DNA from: Rhizobiales bacterium Ga0077556
Lineage (GTDB): Bacteria; Pseudomonadota; Alphaproteobacteria; Rhizobiales; Phreatobacteraceae
NCBI GenBank assembly: GCA_001464235.1
Contig: LNFH01000273.1
Coordinates: 1-40,276 of the forward strand
Length of the DNA: 40,276 nucleotides
Reading direction: 5' to 3'
Position numbers and translations under genes: made by a program. Within the stretch, counting starts at the first letter, position 1; each line of letters starts with the position of its first letter. Shown here piece after piece: positions 1-9,036 of the stretch. Under the pieces are notes generated by a model. The model made no database searches. It saw only the letters and a list, made by a program, of their open reading frames with translations, and was not told the origin of the DNA.

Positions 1-353
1 TAGGCGACGATGGCGAGCGTCTCCAGCGCGGCGCGCGACAGCTTGCGCTCGTCGGTGGTCTCCCGGTGAAGCAGGAAGGAGAGGTCCTGCGCGGTGCGGA
101 AGGCCCATTTGCCCGCGACGCGGACGAGGTTCACCCCGCGAGGCGCGTAGAAGGCCTGGAGGGTGGTCAGGAGGGCGCGCAGGTCGGCGCCGCGCGGCAA
201 GCGTTCGGCGAGCGCCGCCTCGTCGAGCGGCTGGGCCGCGGCGAAGAGCAGCGCCTCGACGATGCGCAACTGCTCGACCGGCCCGTCGACCATGCCGACG
301 GGCGCGCCGAGCCGCAGCTGTGCCGGATCGTCCATGTCCCGCTCGTTGGCCAT
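1..353 (-). CDS. scpB: Segregation and condensation protein B, partial (C-terminus beyond left edge)
   Basis: The 117 residues visible from the ATG at 353 match the N-terminal winged-helix part of ScpB: an EQLRIVEALLFAAAQPL helix, then LRALLTTLQAFYAPRGVNLVRVAGKWAFRT, and the LSRAALETLAIVAY segment where the window ends. ScpB is the kleisin-interacting subunit of the SMC-ScpAB condensin that compacts and segregates the chromosome. The start lies 11 bases after the scpA stop, so the two are almost certainly cotranscribed and probably translationally coupled. The reading frame is open to the edge. In Hyphomicrobiales tat genes often follow, but that lies outside the window. Confidence 0.93.
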   Translation of the reverse strand, partial: MANERDMDDPAQLRLGAPVGMVDGPVEQLRIVEALLFAAAQPLDEAALAERLPRGADLRALLTTLQAFYAPRGVNLVRVAGKWAFRTAQDLSFLLHRETTDERKLSRAALETLAIVA

Positions 354-364
354 GCGGGCTTCTA

Positions 365-1192
365 TCACGTCCCGGGCGGCTTGGAAGCCGGATCGCCCCG
401 GCGTTTCCGCATCAGGAGCGGCCCGAGCGGGCGATCCTGATGCAGTTCGAGCACGCCCTCGCGCACCAGTTCCAGGCTGGAGGCGAAACTGGAGGCGAGC
501 ACCGTCGCCCGTTTCTCGTCGCTGACGAGATAGTCCATCAGGAAGGTGTCGAGCGGGGTCCAGTCCATCGACGCGCCGATGAGCCGCTCCAGGATCTCGC
601 GAGCCTCGGCCAGCGACCAGACCTTGCGATGCTCCATAGTGACATGGGAGAGCGCGCTCTTGCCCCGCTGCTGGGCATAGGCGGTGAGGAGATCGTAGAG
701 GCTCGCCTCGAATCGCCGCTCGGCCAGCGCCACGATCGGTTCGGGATCGCCCCGGCCGAAGACGTCGCGGCCGAGCCGGTGGCGCGTCATCAGCCGGGCG
801 GCCGCGTCACGCATCGCCTGCAGGCGCTGCAGGCGGAAGGCGAGCACCTCCGCCAGTTCCGGACCGGTCGGCCCCTCCCCCTTGGCGGGCTCGGGGATGA
901 GGAGGCGCGACTTGAGGTAGGCGAGCCAGGCGGCCATGACGAGATAGTCGGCGGCGAGTTCAAGGCGCAGCTTGCGCGCCTCCTCGATGAAGTCGAGATA
1001 CTGGTTGGCCAGCGCGAGGATCGAGATCCGGGTGAGGTCGACCTTCTGCGTGCGGGCGAGCGCCAGCAGCATGTCGAGGGGCCCCTCGAACCCGTCGAGG
1101 TCCACCACGAAGGCAGGCTCCGACGTGCCGCGGTCGGCCATCGTCTCGAAGGGCAGGACGTTGCCGCCGTTGGGAATGGGATTGCGCGCCAT
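365..1192 (-). CDS. scpA: Segregation and condensation protein A
   Basis: A 275-residue kleisin of the SMC-ScpAB complex. The N-terminal hallmark is clear at about residues 28-60: VVDLDGFEGPLDMLLALART followed by DLTRISILALANQYLDFI. The middle AADYLVMAAWLAYLKSRLLIPEP segment is also typical, and the C-terminal winged-helix part (DYLVSDEKRATVLASSFASSLELVREG) is present. The chosen ATG at 1192 gives a leader of about 25 residues before the conserved core; an internal ATG (MADRGTSEP) would shorten it. It lies 46 bases behind nagZ and 11 bases ahead of scpB on the same strand, in the common alphaproteobacterial nagZ-scpA-scpB order. Confidence 0.95.
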   Translation of the reverse strand: MARNPIPNGGNVLPFETMADRGTSEPAFVVDLDGFEGPLDMLLALARTQKVDLTRISILALANQYLDFIEEARKLRLELAADYLVMAAWLAYLKSRLLIPEPAKGEGPTGPELAEVLAFRLQRLQAMRDAAARLMTRHRLGRDVFGRGDPEPIVALAERRFEASLYDLLTAYAQQRGKSALSHVTMEHRKVWSLAEAREILERLIGASMDWTPLDTFLMDYLVSDEKRATVLASSFASSLELVREGVLELHQDRPLGPLLMRKRRGDPASKPPGT

Positions 1193-1238
1193 GTCGGGTC
1201 CGGACCGGAGGAACCCGGCCGGGTCCTCATAGCGCGGA

Positions 1239-2297
1239 TCATAGGCTCAGGGCATGGTCCGCGGCAAAGGCTGTGGACGACGCGGCCTGTGCCCGCTCGA
1301 GGCTCTTTTCGAACAGCGCGAGGGCCTCGCGGGCGTCGAAGGGCTCCGGCAGGTGGCGGATGCGGCCGAGGGCGGCCCCTGCCCGCTGGCGCGCCCGCCC
1401 GGCGAGCGGCCGGGCCTCGGCCGCAACCTGCCGCATCTCGTCGATCTTGCCGTTGCAGTGGAGCACCACGTCGCAACCGGCCCGGTAGGATCGCCGCGCC
1501 CGCTCGGCGAGCGTGCCCTCGAGCGCATTCATCGACAGGTCGTCGGTCATGACGAGGCCGTCGTAACCGATGGCGCCGCGCACCACCGATTGCATCACCC
1601 GGCGCGACGTGGTCGCGGGCCGGCGCGGATCGATGGCGGTGTAGACGACGTGCGCGGTCATCGCGAGCGGCATGTCGGTGAGGGTGCGGAACGGCAGGAA
1701 ATCGGCCTGCAGCGCCTCCAGCGCGGCATCGACCACCGGCAGCGCGGCGTGGCTGTCGGCCCCTGCCCTGCCATGCCCGGGAATGTGCTTGATCACCGGC
1801 AGAACCCCGCCGGCGATGAGGCCCTCGGCCACCGCCCGCCCGAGCGCCGCGACCTCTCCGGGCTCCGTGGAGAAGGCCCTATCGCCGATGACGTCGTGGG
1901 CGCCCGCCACCGGTACGTCGAGCACGGGCGCGCAGTCGACGGTGATGCCGACGGCATGAAGATCGTGCGCCATCAGCCGGCCGCCCAGCCGCGCCAGCGC
2001 GCGACCATGCAGCGGATCGTTGGCGAGGCGGGCGAAAATCCGCGCCGGCGGATATTTCGGCCAGTGCGGCGGGCCGAGGCGCTGCACGCGTCCGCCCTCC
2101 TGGTCGACGAGGACGGGCGCATCGGCCCGCCCGACGGCGTCGCGAAAGTCTCCCACCAGACGGCGGATCTGGTCCGGATCGGCGCAGTTGCGCCGGAACA
2201 GGATCAGGCCCCAGGGATCGAGGTCGCGGAAGAAGGCCGCTTCTTCCGCCGACAGGGTCGTGCCGGCACAGCCGAGGATCAGAGCCGTCTCGGCCAT
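1239..2297 (-). CDS. nagZ: Beta-N-acetylhexosaminidase (GH3, peptidoglycan recycling)
   Basis: A 352-residue family 3 glycoside hydrolase. It shows the NagZ signature KHIPGHGRAGADSH near residues 167-180, whose His and Asp act as the catalytic dyad in this family, and VMTDDLSMNAL near residue 248, which carries the nucleophilic Asp. It removes N-acetylglucosamine from anhydromuropeptides in the cytosol during cell-wall recycling. No signal peptide is seen, as expected. The gene begins 16 bases after the SPOR-protein stop and is followed 46 bases later by scpA, so it sits inside the dgt-to-scpB operon. Confidence 0.95.
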   Translation of the reverse strand: MAETALILGCAGTTLSAEEAAFFRDLDPWGLILFRRNCADPDQIRRLVGDFRDAVGRADAPVLVDQEGGRVQRLGPPHWPKYPPARIFARLANDPLHGRALARLGGRLMAHDLHAVGITVDCAPVLDVPVAGAHDVIGDRAFSTEPGEVAALGRAVAEGLIAGGVLPVIKHIPGHGRAGADSHAALPVVDAALEALQADFLPFRTLTDMPLAMTAHVVYTAIDPRRPATTSRRVMQSVVRGAIGYDGLVMTDDLSMNALEGTLAERARRSYRAGCDVVLHCNGKIDEMRQVAAEARPLAGRARQRAGAALGRIRHLPEPFDAREALALFEKSLERAQAASSTAFAADHALSL

Positions 2298-2313
2298 GGA
2301 CTGGGCGTGCCGG

Positions 2314-3993
2314 TCAGTTCAGCACGCAGGAGCCGCCGGCCGACCTCAGCCGCTGGCAGAAGTCCTGGGCCTCGTCGCGCGAGAACGGACCGACCCGGAG
2401 ACGGTGCCACGTGCCGCGACCCGGGATTTCCGCGGTGCGGATGTTCGGCGTCTGGCCCTGGAGCTGCGGGAAGCGGCGCGAGGCCGAGGTGAAGGCCGAG
2501 CGGGCTTCCGCCTCCGACTGGTGCGACGAGATCTGCACGAAGGTGCCGCCCCCGGCGGTGGCCGCCGTACGCACCGAGGCGGTGCGCTGCGGGCCGAGGT
2601 CGAGGGGCTGGGCCTGAGCGGGCGCCGCGGCCGGGCGCGGCGCGGCGCGGGCGGGTTCGACCGAGGTCGGGGCCGCCGGCTCGGCGCGGGCGACCCGCAC
2701 CGTCTGGACAGGACGCGCCGCGGGCACGGGTGCGGCGCGGCTGTCGGCAGCGGCAAGCGTCGGCGCGGGAGGCGCCGCGACGGGAACGACCGACAGGGCC
2801 TGCTGCTGCGGCGCGGCAGCCGGAGCCGGGCGCGCCGGGGCCGACTGGCTCGGCGTCATGATGGAACCGTCCGGCCCGACCTGGACCGTGCGCACGCGCC
2901 GCGGCTCTTCCGGCACACGCGCCTGGATGGGGGCCGGGGTGGCAGGCGCGGCAGCGGGCGCCGGTGCGGCGACCGGCACGGCATTGACGGTGCGCACCGG
3001 CGGCTGGCCGGGATCGGTGACGACGCCCGGCGAAGCCGGCTGGTTCGTGGCGAGCGGAATGACCCGGGCCGGGGTCGGCGGCACCTGGACCTGCGCCGCC
3101 TGCTCGCGGACGCTCACCGGACGCTCCTCGCGCGCCACGACGCGCTCGCCGCCACCGGCGGCGCGCTCGGCGACGGGCTTTGCGTCCTGCGCCTGCTGCG
3201 CGGCGACGCGCACGGGGCTGGTATCGGCGCGGACGACCCGCGGCTCACCGGCGGGGCCCGCGCCGGCCATGGAGCGGTAGGCATAGACGCCACCGCCGCC
3301 GAGGGCCGCGAGGGTGAGGACGGCCGCGACGGCGGTCAGGCCGGCGCGGCGGCGACGCGGCGGGGCGTCGTCGGCGTAAGCGTAGACGTCGGCGTCAGGC
3401 TGAGGCGCGGCGGCCTGGGGTTCCTGCCCCCGGCCCTGCTGCTGGCTGCGCGCGGCATAGGCGAGGCCGGCGGCCCCCGCGAGCCCCGCGGCCCCGGCGG
3501 CGAGATAGGCGCCGTTGCCGCCGCCCGCCGGTTCGCCCTGCTCGAAGGAGCGCTCGAATTCGGCGGCGAGCCGCCTCTCCAGATCGTCGGAAGCAGCCGC
3601 CTCGCCCGGCCAGGCCTCATGCGAGCCGCGCAGGTCGTCCATCGGAAACTCGTCCGCGGCGGCCGCCTCGGCCGCCTGGCGGTGCTTGGCGAGTTCGGCC
3701 TCGAGATCTTCCCAGTCGATCCCCTGCTCGTCGGCGGCCGGAGCACGCAGCGGCATGGCGGGGATGGCGATCTCCTCGTCGCGCTCGGCGGCGACCGGCT
3801 CGGCCGTCACGCCACGGGTGCGGGCCACCGACTTGAGGAGGTCGGCATAGCCGTCGTCCTGGCCCATGATGCGGGCGAGGTCTGCCAGGGGATCGCTCCC
3901 CGCACGACCGGCGACGGCCGGCTCCGGCTCCCGGGCCCCGCGATCATACGCGTCGTAATCGCGATAGCTACGCACACTGTTCTCGTTGGCCAT
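2314..3993 (-). CDS. SPOR-domain membrane protein, cell-division associated
   Basis: A 559-residue protein with a long charged N-terminal cytoplasmic region, one transmembrane helix near residues 211-235 (LTAVAAVLTLAALGGGGVYAY after a run of arginines), a long Ala/Pro-rich periplasmic linker, and a C-terminal SPOR domain (from GGGTFVQISSHQSEAEARSAF to the C-terminus). SPOR domains bind denuded glycan strands at the division septum, so a septal role like that of DipM or FtsN-type proteins is inferred. Start choice: ATG at 3993 (MANENSVRSY); an upstream in-frame ATG would run into argS. The gene lies 46 bases behind argS and 16 before nagZ, a conserved position in Hyphomicrobiales. Confidence 0.88.
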   Translation of the reverse strand: MANENSVRSYRDYDAYDRGAREPEPAVAGRAGSDPLADLARIMGQDDGYADLLKSVARTRGVTAEPVAAERDEEIAIPAMPLRAPAADEQGIDWEDLEAELAKHRQAAEAAAADEFPMDDLRGSHEAWPGEAAASDDLERRLAAEFERSFEQGEPAGGGNGAYLAAGAAGLAGAAGLAYAARSQQQGRGQEPQAAAPQPDADVYAYADDAPPRRRRAGLTAVAAVLTLAALGGGGVYAYRSMAGAGPAGEPRVVRADTSPVRVAAQQAQDAKPVAERAAGGGERVVAREERPVSVREQAAQVQVPPTPARVIPLATNQPASPGVVTDPGQPPVRTVNAVPVAAPAPAAAPATPAPIQARVPEEPRRVRTVQVGPDGSIMTPSQSAPARPAPAAAPQQQALSVVPVAAPPAPTLAAADSRAAPVPAARPVQTVRVARAEPAAPTSVEPARAAPRPAAAPAQAQPLDLGPQRTASVRTAATAGGGTFVQISSHQSEAEARSAFTSASRRFPQLQGQTPNIRTAEIPGRGTWHRLRVGPFSRDEAQDFCQRLRSAGGSCVLN

Positions 3994-4039
3994 GGGCCCC
4001 GCCGTCGGTGGGCGCCGCAAACGACTACGCGCGGCGCGA

Positions 4040-5794
4040 TCAACGCATTTCTTCGACGGCCTCGACGCCGAGGATCGCAAGTCCCGATCTGAGAACGGTC
4101 ACGATACCCTGGACCAGCGCAAGGCGCGCCGCCGTCATTTGTCGATCATTTTCCATAATGAAGCGTAAATGCGGCGAATCTTTCCCGCGATTCCACTGGG
4201 AATGGAGGTCGGACGCAAGCTCGTAAAGATAGAATGCGACGCGGTGTGGCTCATGTGCCTGTGCCGCCGCCTCGATCAGCCGCGGATACTGGGCCAGGCG
4301 CTGGATGATGGCGACCTCTCCCGCGTCGTCGAGCTTGTCCAGCGGCGCAGCCGCCAGCGCGGCCGGGGCGAGGTCGAGATCGGCCATGGCGGCCGCGGCG
4401 TTGCGCAGGATCGAGCGGCCGCGCGCATGGGCATACTGGACGTAGAAGACCGGATTGTCCTTCGACTGCTCCTTCACCTTGGCGAGGTCGAAGTCGAGAG
4501 TCGCGTCGTTCTTGCGGTAGAGCATCATGAAGCGGACGGCGTCGCGCCCGACCTCGTCGACCACCTCGCGGAGCGTCACGAAGTCGCCAGACCTCTTCGA
4601 CATGCGCACCGGCTCGCCGTCACGGAACAGGCGCACGAGCTGGACGAGCTTCACATCGAGGGTGGCGCTGCCGCCGGTGATCGCCTTCAGCGCCGCCTGC
4701 ATGCGCTTCACATAGCCGCCGTGGTCGGCGCCCCAGACATCGATCTGGTCGAGGAAACCGCGGTCGGCCTTGTCCTTGTGGTAGGCGATGTCGGAGGCGA
4801 AATAGGTGTAGGACCCGTCCGACTTCATCAGCGGCCGGTCGACGTCGTCGCCGAAGGCGGTCGAGCGGAACAGGGTCTGCTCGCGCTCCTCCCACTCGTC
4901 GTCGTCGGCCCCCTTCGGCCGCTCCAGAACGCCCTCGTAGATCTGTCCGTCGGCGCGCAGCGTCTCGATGGCGGCGCGCACCTTGTCGACCGGGGTCTGC
5001 AGCGAGCGCTCCGAGAAGAACACCGCGTGCCGCACGTCGAGGGCGGCGAGGTCGCCGCGGATCTCGTCCATCATGGCGGCGATGGCCGCGTCCCGGCAGA
5101 TCGGCAGCCATTCAGCCTCGGGAGCCTTCATCAGGCTGTCGCCATGGGCCGCCTTCAGCGCCTCGCCCACCGGCTTCAGGTAGTCGCCGGGATAGAGCCC
5201 GTCGGGGATGCTGATGGTCTCGCCGAGCGCCTCGCGGTAGCGCAGGTAGGCGGAGCGGCCGAGCACCTGCACCTGGGCGCCGGCATCGTTGATGTAGTAT
5301 TCGCGGGTGACGTCGTAGCCCGCGACGTCCAGCAGGTTGGCCAGCGCGTCGCCGAACACGGCGCCGCGGCAGTGGCCGACATGCATGGGGCCCGTCGGAT
5401 TGGCCGAGACATATTCGACGTTGACCTTCGCTCCCTTGCCGAGCGACGCCCGGCCGAAGGCCTCGCCTTCTTCCACCGCCGCCTTCAGCACGCGCGGCCA
5501 GACGGCGGCCTTCACCGTCAGGTTGATGAAGCCCGGGCCGGCGATGTCGACCTTCTCGACGTCCGCCACGGCGCCGAGGCGCGCGGCGATCTTCTCCGCG
5601 AGGTCGCGCGGCTTCAGGCCCGCTTCCTTCGACAGCACCATGGCCGCATTGGTGGCGAGGTCGCCGTGGGTCGGGTCGCGCGGCGCCTCCACCACGATCC
5701 GGTCGAGGGAGGCCTCGGGAAGGACGACGCCCTCCGAGGCGAGGCCTGCGACGGCCGAGCGGACGTGCTGGGTGAAGAGAGCGAAGATGTTCAT
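4040..5794 (-). CDS. argS: Arginyl-tRNA synthetase
   Basis: A class Ia synthetase of 584 residues. The HIGH signature appears as [11 protein letters not shown] around residues 127-140, and the KMSKS equivalent as [12 protein letters not shown] near residue 395, a typical ArgRS variation. An N-terminal Add-1-like domain and a C-terminal anticodon-binding domain ([34 protein letters not shown]) are both recognisable. The start was set at ATG 5794 ([15 protein letters not shown]); the open frame extends 18 codons upstream but that extension is not family-like and would overlap dgt. It lies 28 bases behind dgt. Confidence 0.97.
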   Translation of the reverse strand: MNIFALFTQHVRSAVAGLASEGVVLPEASLDRIVVEAPRDPTHGDLATNAAMVLSKEAGLKPRDLAEKIAARLGAVADVEKVDIAGPGFINLTVKAAVWPRVLKAAVEEGEAFGRASLGKGAKVNVEYVSANPTGPMHVGHCRGAVFGDALANLLDVAGYDVTREYYINDAGAQVQVLGRSAYLRYREALGETISIPDGLYPGDYLKPVGEALKAAHGDSLMKAPEAEWLPICRDAAIAAMMDEIRGDLAALDVRHAVFFSERSLQTPVDKVRAAIETLRADGQIYEGVLERPKGADDDEWEEREQTLFRSTAFGDDVDRPLMKSDGSYTYFASDIAYHKDKADRGFLDQIDVWGADHGGYVKRMQAALKAITGGSATLDVKLVQLVRLFRDGEPVRMSKRSGDFVTLREVVDEVGRDAVRFMMLYRKNDATLDFDLAKVKEQSKDNPVFYVQYAHARGRSILRNAAAAMADLDLAPAALAAAPLDKLDDAGEVAIIQRLAQYPRLIEAAAQAHEPHRVAFYLYELASDLHSQWNRGKDSPHLRFIMENDRQMTAARLALVQGIVTVLRSGLAILGVEAVEEMR

Positions 5795-5822
5795 GCCGAT
5801 ACCTGACCAGAAGCGGTCGCCT

Positions 5823-7040
5823 CTAGCGCAGATCGGGGGTCTGGGCAAACAGCCGGCGGTGTTCGTCGAGGGCGTAACGGTCGGTCATGCCGGCGATGTA
5901 GTCGGCGGCGCGCCGCGCCCGGCGCGGCTCGTCGAGCAGTTCGACGCCGGCGGACCATTGCGGCGGCATGGCGCTGGGATGTTCGAAATAGGCGGAGAAC
6001 AGGTCGCGCACCACGCCGGCCGCCTCGCGCCGGACCGGCACCACCCGCGGGTGGCGGTAGACGTTGGCGAAGAGGAAGGCCTTGATGCCCTCGTCATAGG
6101 CGCGGATGGCCGGTGAGAACTGGACGAGCGTGCGCCCGCAGCGGCGGATGTCGTCGGCGCTCTGCGGCGCGACTTCCGCGATGGCCCGGCTCGCTTCGGT
6201 GATGACGTCCTCCACCAGCCGGGTGATCACCCGGCGCGTCAGCTCGTTGATCTCGCGCGGCTTCTCCAGCGCCGGATGGCGGGCCCGGATCTCATCGAGG
6301 AACCGGCGCGCCAGCGGCACGGCGTCGCCGAGGTCGTCGAGCGTGAAGAGCCCCGCCCTCAGCCCGTCGTCGATGTCGGCGGCGTCATAGGCGATGTCGT
6401 CGGCGATCGCCGCCGCCTGCGCCTCGGCGCTGGCATGGGTCGCGAGGTCGAGCGGCTGCAGCGCGTCATATTCGAGGATGGCGACGGGAATGCCGCGGTC
6501 GCGGTAGCGCTCGGTCGGGGTCCCGTCGGGCGCAATCAGCGGCCCGTTGTGCTTGACGAGCCCCTCGAGGGTCTCCCAGCTGAGATTCAACCCGTCGAAC
6601 CCGGCGTAGCGGCGCTCCAGCCGCGTGACGATGCGCAGCGACTGGGCGTTGTGGTCGAAACCGCCATAGGGCCGCATCACCTCGTCCAGCGCGTCCTCGC
6701 CGGTATGGCCGAACGGCGTGTGGCCGAGGTCGTGGGCGAGGGCCAGGGTCTCGGCCAGATCCTCGTCGAGCCCGAGGGCGCGGGCGAGCGAGCGGGCGAT
6801 CTGCGCCACCTCGATCGTGTGGGTCAAGCGCGTGCGGTAATGGTCTCCCTCCGGAGACACGAAGACCTGGGTCTTGTGCTTCAGCCGGCGGAAGGCGGTG
6901 GCATGGACGATGCGGTCGCGGTCGCGGTGAAACTCGGTGCGCGTCGGCGAGGCAGGCTCGGCGACGAGGCGACCGCGGCTCTTGCGGGCGTCGCAGGCAT
7001 AGGGCGCGAGAGGCGGATAGAAATAGCTCGCGACGGCCAT
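5823..7040 (-). CDS. dgt: dGTPase-like HD-domain triphosphohydrolase
   Basis: A 405-residue deoxyguanosinetriphosphate triphosphohydrolase-like protein, which cleaves dNTPs to nucleoside and tripolyphosphate in this family. Visible hallmarks: [20 protein letters not shown] near the N-terminus, [21 protein letters not shown], and the HD motif [19 protein letters not shown] at about residues 96-114, whose His and Asp bind metal. The start [17 protein letters not shown] at 7040 was preferred over in-frame upstream codons because it matches the usual N-terminus. It is the first gene of a minus-strand block (dgt, argS, SPOR, nagZ, scpA, scpB) and is divergent from erpA. Confidence 0.93.
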   Translation of the reverse strand: MAVASYFYPPLAPYACDARKSRGRLVAEPASPTRTEFHRDRDRIVHATAFRRLKHKTQVFVSPEGDHYRTRLTHTIEVAQIARSLARALGLDEDLAETLALAHDLGHTPFGHTGEDALDEVMRPYGGFDHNAQSLRIVTRLERRYAGFDGLNLSWETLEGLVKHNGPLIAPDGTPTERYRDRGIPVAILEYDALQPLDLATHASAEAQAAAIADDIAYDAADIDDGLRAGLFTLDDLGDAVPLARRFLDEIRARHPALEKPREINELTRRVITRLVEDVITEASRAIAEVAPQSADDIRRCGRTLVQFSPAIRAYDEGIKAFLFANVYRHPRVVPVRREAAGVVRDLFSAYFEHPSAMPPQWSAGVELLDEPRRARRAADYIAGMTDRYALDEHRRLFAQTPDLR

Positions 7041-7105
7041 GCCGATCCCCGGAGGTTCCGCAGGGCGCTGAGGCCGGCGGTTTCCGCACAACGGCCCCGC
7101 GGTGA

Positions 7106-7134
7106 TTGACCGGGGCCTGGGGCGCACATACCTA
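7106..7134 (+). promoter_or_regulatory. Candidate erpA promoter
   Basis: TTGACC at 7106-7111 (five of six to the sigma-70 -35 box) followed 17 bases later by TACCTA at 7129-7134, with CTATGA just beyond as an alternative -10. It lies in the 165-base gap between the divergent dgt and erpA genes. The -10 match is weak, so this is a proposal only. Confidence 0.4.
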
Positions 7135-7205
7135 TGAGACGGCCGGGCCGCAAGGCGGCAGGCCCCCTTTCCTGTGTTTCCGGCCTTGAACCGGGGAGAC
7201 AACCG

Positions 7206-7556
7206 ATGACAACCGAAGCCGACACCCTCGCCCCTCCGGTGACGGTCACCGACCGCGCCGCAGCCCGCATCGCCCGGATCATGGCGAACGAGCCGCCGGG
7301 CTCAATGCTCCGCATTTCGGTCGAGGGAGGCGGCTGCTCGGGCTTCCAGTACAAGTTCGACTTCACCACGACCCGCAATCCCGACGACTTCGCCATCGTT
7401 AAGGACGGCGCCACGGTGCTCGTCGACGAGATCTCCCTCCCCTACATGGCGGGCACGCAGCTCGATTGGGTCGACGACCTCATCGGCTCGGCGTTCAAGC
7501 TGCAGAACCCGAACGCCGTCGCCAATTGCGGCTGCGGCACCAGCTTCTCGCTCTGA
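7206..7556 (+). CDS. erpA: A-type iron-sulfur cluster carrier/insertion protein
   Basis: A 116-residue HesB/IscA-family protein. The three conserved cysteines are at residues 44 (GGGCSGF), 108 and 110 ([10 protein letters not shown]), giving the C-x63-C-x-C spacing typical of A-type carriers that deliver [Fe-S] clusters to apo-enzymes. The C-terminal NCGCG(S/T)SFS ending is typical of ErpA. Start: ATG 7206 (MTTEADTL) preceded by a GGGGAGAC Shine-Dalgarno-like run at 7193-7200; a longer frame opens upstream but lacks family similarity. Its stop TGA directly abuts the stop of the convergent PPOX gene (TGATCA at 7554-7559). IscA and SufA paralogues cannot be fully excluded. Confidence 0.9.
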   Translation: MTTEADTLAPPVTVTDRAAARIARIMANEPPGSMLRISVEGGGCSGFQYKFDFTTTRNPDDFAIVKDGATVLVDEISLPYMAGTQLDWVDDLIGSAFKLQNPNAVANCGCGTSFSL

Positions 7557-8162
7557 TCAGTACAGCGTCGCGGCAAGCCGCGCCGGCAGAGCCTTGTCGT
7601 AGGCCTCGGCGTCGAAGCCCTCCCGCGCTCCCTGGAGCATCTGCCCCGGTGTCGGCAGCTCCGCGCGGTTGCGCTGCGCCGCCGGATCCCAGAGGCGCGA
7701 ACGCACAAGCGCCTTGGCGCACTGGAAATAGACACTCTCGATGGTGACGACGAGGCCGCTGGCCGGCACCTTGCCGTCCATCGTCGACGGCCCGAGCAAG
7801 GCGGGATCGGTGGTGATGCGGCCGCGGCCGTTGACGCGCAGGGTCTCCGCCACGCCCGGCACGAGGATGAGCAGCGCGAGGCGCGGGTCCCGCACGATGT
7901 TCAGAAGGCTGTCGATGCGGTTGTTGCCGCGCCGGTCGGGAATGAGCAGCGTCTTCTCGTCGAGGACCCGGATGAAGCCGGGCGGGTCGCCGCGCGGCGT
8001 CGCGTCCAGGCCCTCGGGTCCGGCCGTGGCGAGCACGCAGAAGGGCGAGGCTTCGACCAGCGCGCGATACTGCGGCGTCAGCGCCAAAACCTCCTTGGTG
8101 AGGGAGGCTTCCCCTGCCTGGCCGTAGAGCGCCCTCAGCGCGTGCTCGCTGTCGATCCACAT
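7557..8162 (-). CDS. Pyridoxamine 5'-phosphate oxidase-family FMN protein
   Basis: A 201-residue split-barrel flavoprotein of the PPOX family. Recognisable blocks are SPFCVLATAGPEGLDATPRGDPPGFIRV, then LLIPDRRGNNRIDSLLNIV and LALLILVPGVAETLRVNGRGRITTD, which together match the MSMEG_1061-like or DR2398-like branch rather than the vitamin B6 oxidase PdxH. The substrate is unknown in most of this family. The gene ends base-to-base with erpA and is divergent from xth over a 91-base gap. ATG at 8162 (MWIDSEHALRALYG) gives a normal family length. Confidence 0.88.
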   Translation of the reverse strand: MWIDSEHALRALYGQAGEASLTKEVLALTPQYRALVEASPFCVLATAGPEGLDATPRGDPPGFIRVLDEKTLLIPDRRGNNRIDSLLNIVRDPRLALLILVPGVAETLRVNGRGRITTDPALLGPSTMDGKVPASGLVVTIESVYFQCAKALVRSRLWDPAAQRNRAELPTPGQMLQGAREGFDAEAYDKALPARLAATLY

Positions 8163-8253
8163 GGGTCTCGTCTCCTTCGGCTGCTGTCGTGGCGGGGGCG
8201 ACCGCGTGCCAAGCTGGCGCTAGAGTGCCCCGGCAAGAATCGCAGGACCCGTC

Positions 8254-9036
8254 ATGATCGTCGCCACGTGGAACGTCAATTCGGTCAAGATCAGGGTGGA
8301 GAACACCCTCGCCTGGCTGAAGGAGCGCGATCCCGACATCGTCTGCCTGCAGGAAATCAAGTGCGTCGACGAGGCCTTCCCGCGCGAGGCCTTCGAGAGC
8401 GCCGGCTACAATGTCGCGACCCACGGCCAGAAGACCTACAACGGCGTCGCCATCCTCTCGAAACTGCCGCTGGAGGACGTCACCTCCCGCCTGCCCGGCG
8501 ACGAGGCGGACGAACAGGCCCGCTATCTCGAGGCGGTGGTCTCCACCGCCACCGGCGCGGTACGCGTCGCCAGCCTCTACCTGCCCAACGGCAATCCGAT
8601 CGGCACCGAGAAGTTCGGCTACAAGCTCGCCTGGATGGACCGGCTCATCCGCCATGCCCGCGACCGGCTGGCGCTGGAGGAGCCCTTCCTCCTCTGCGGC
8701 GACTACAACGTCATCCCCATGCCCGAGGACGCGAAGAACCCGAAGGACTGGGTGAACGACGCGCTGTTCCAGCCGGAATCCCGCGGCAGGTTCCGGCAGC
8801 TCGCGGCGCTGGGCTTTACCGACGCGCTCAGGTCCTGCGACGATTCGGGCGGCCTCTACTCGTTCTGGGACTACCAGGCCGGCGCCTGGCCACGGAACAA
8901 CGGCATCCGCATCGACCACCTCATGCTCTCGCCCCAGGCCACCGACCGGCTGGTGACGGCCGGCATCGACAAGCACGTGCGCGGCTGGGAGAAGCCGAGC
9001 GACCACGTGCCCGTGTGGTGCGAGATCAGGGTCTAG
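8254..9036 (+). CDS. xth: Exodeoxyribonuclease III (AP endonuclease)
   Basis: A 260-residue Exo III family enzyme acting on abasic sites in base-excision repair. Family motifs are in order: WNVNSVKIR near the N-terminus, CLQEIKC with the metal-binding Glu near residue 33, GDYNVIPMPEDAKNPKDW from about residue 149, IDHLMLS near residue 223, and SDHVPVWCEIRV at the C-terminus. An AGGACC run lies just upstream of the ATG. The promoter-like GCTAGAG at 8219-8225 precedes it. The last four bases form CTAG, which also contains the stop of the convergent P450 gene. Confidence 0.96.
   Translation: MIVATWNVNSVKIRVENTLAWLKERDPDIVCLQEIKCVDEAFPREAFESAGYNVATHGQKTYNGVAILSKLPLEDVTSRLPGDEADEQARYLEAVVSTATGAVRVASLYLPNGNPIGTEKFGYKLAWMDRLIRHARDRLALEEPFLLCGDYNVIPMPEDAKNPKDWVNDALFQPESRGRFRQLAALGFTDALRSCDDSGGLYSFWDYQAGAWPRNNGIRIDHLMLSPQATDRLVTAGIDKHVRGWEKPSDHVPVWCEIRV

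Noticed and set aside
2020-4092. A 690-codon plus-strand open frame antisense to the SPOR-domain gene
   Set aside because: It is composed almost entirely of Arg and Gly and mirrors the Ala/Pro-rich coding of the opposite gene; no family resemblance.
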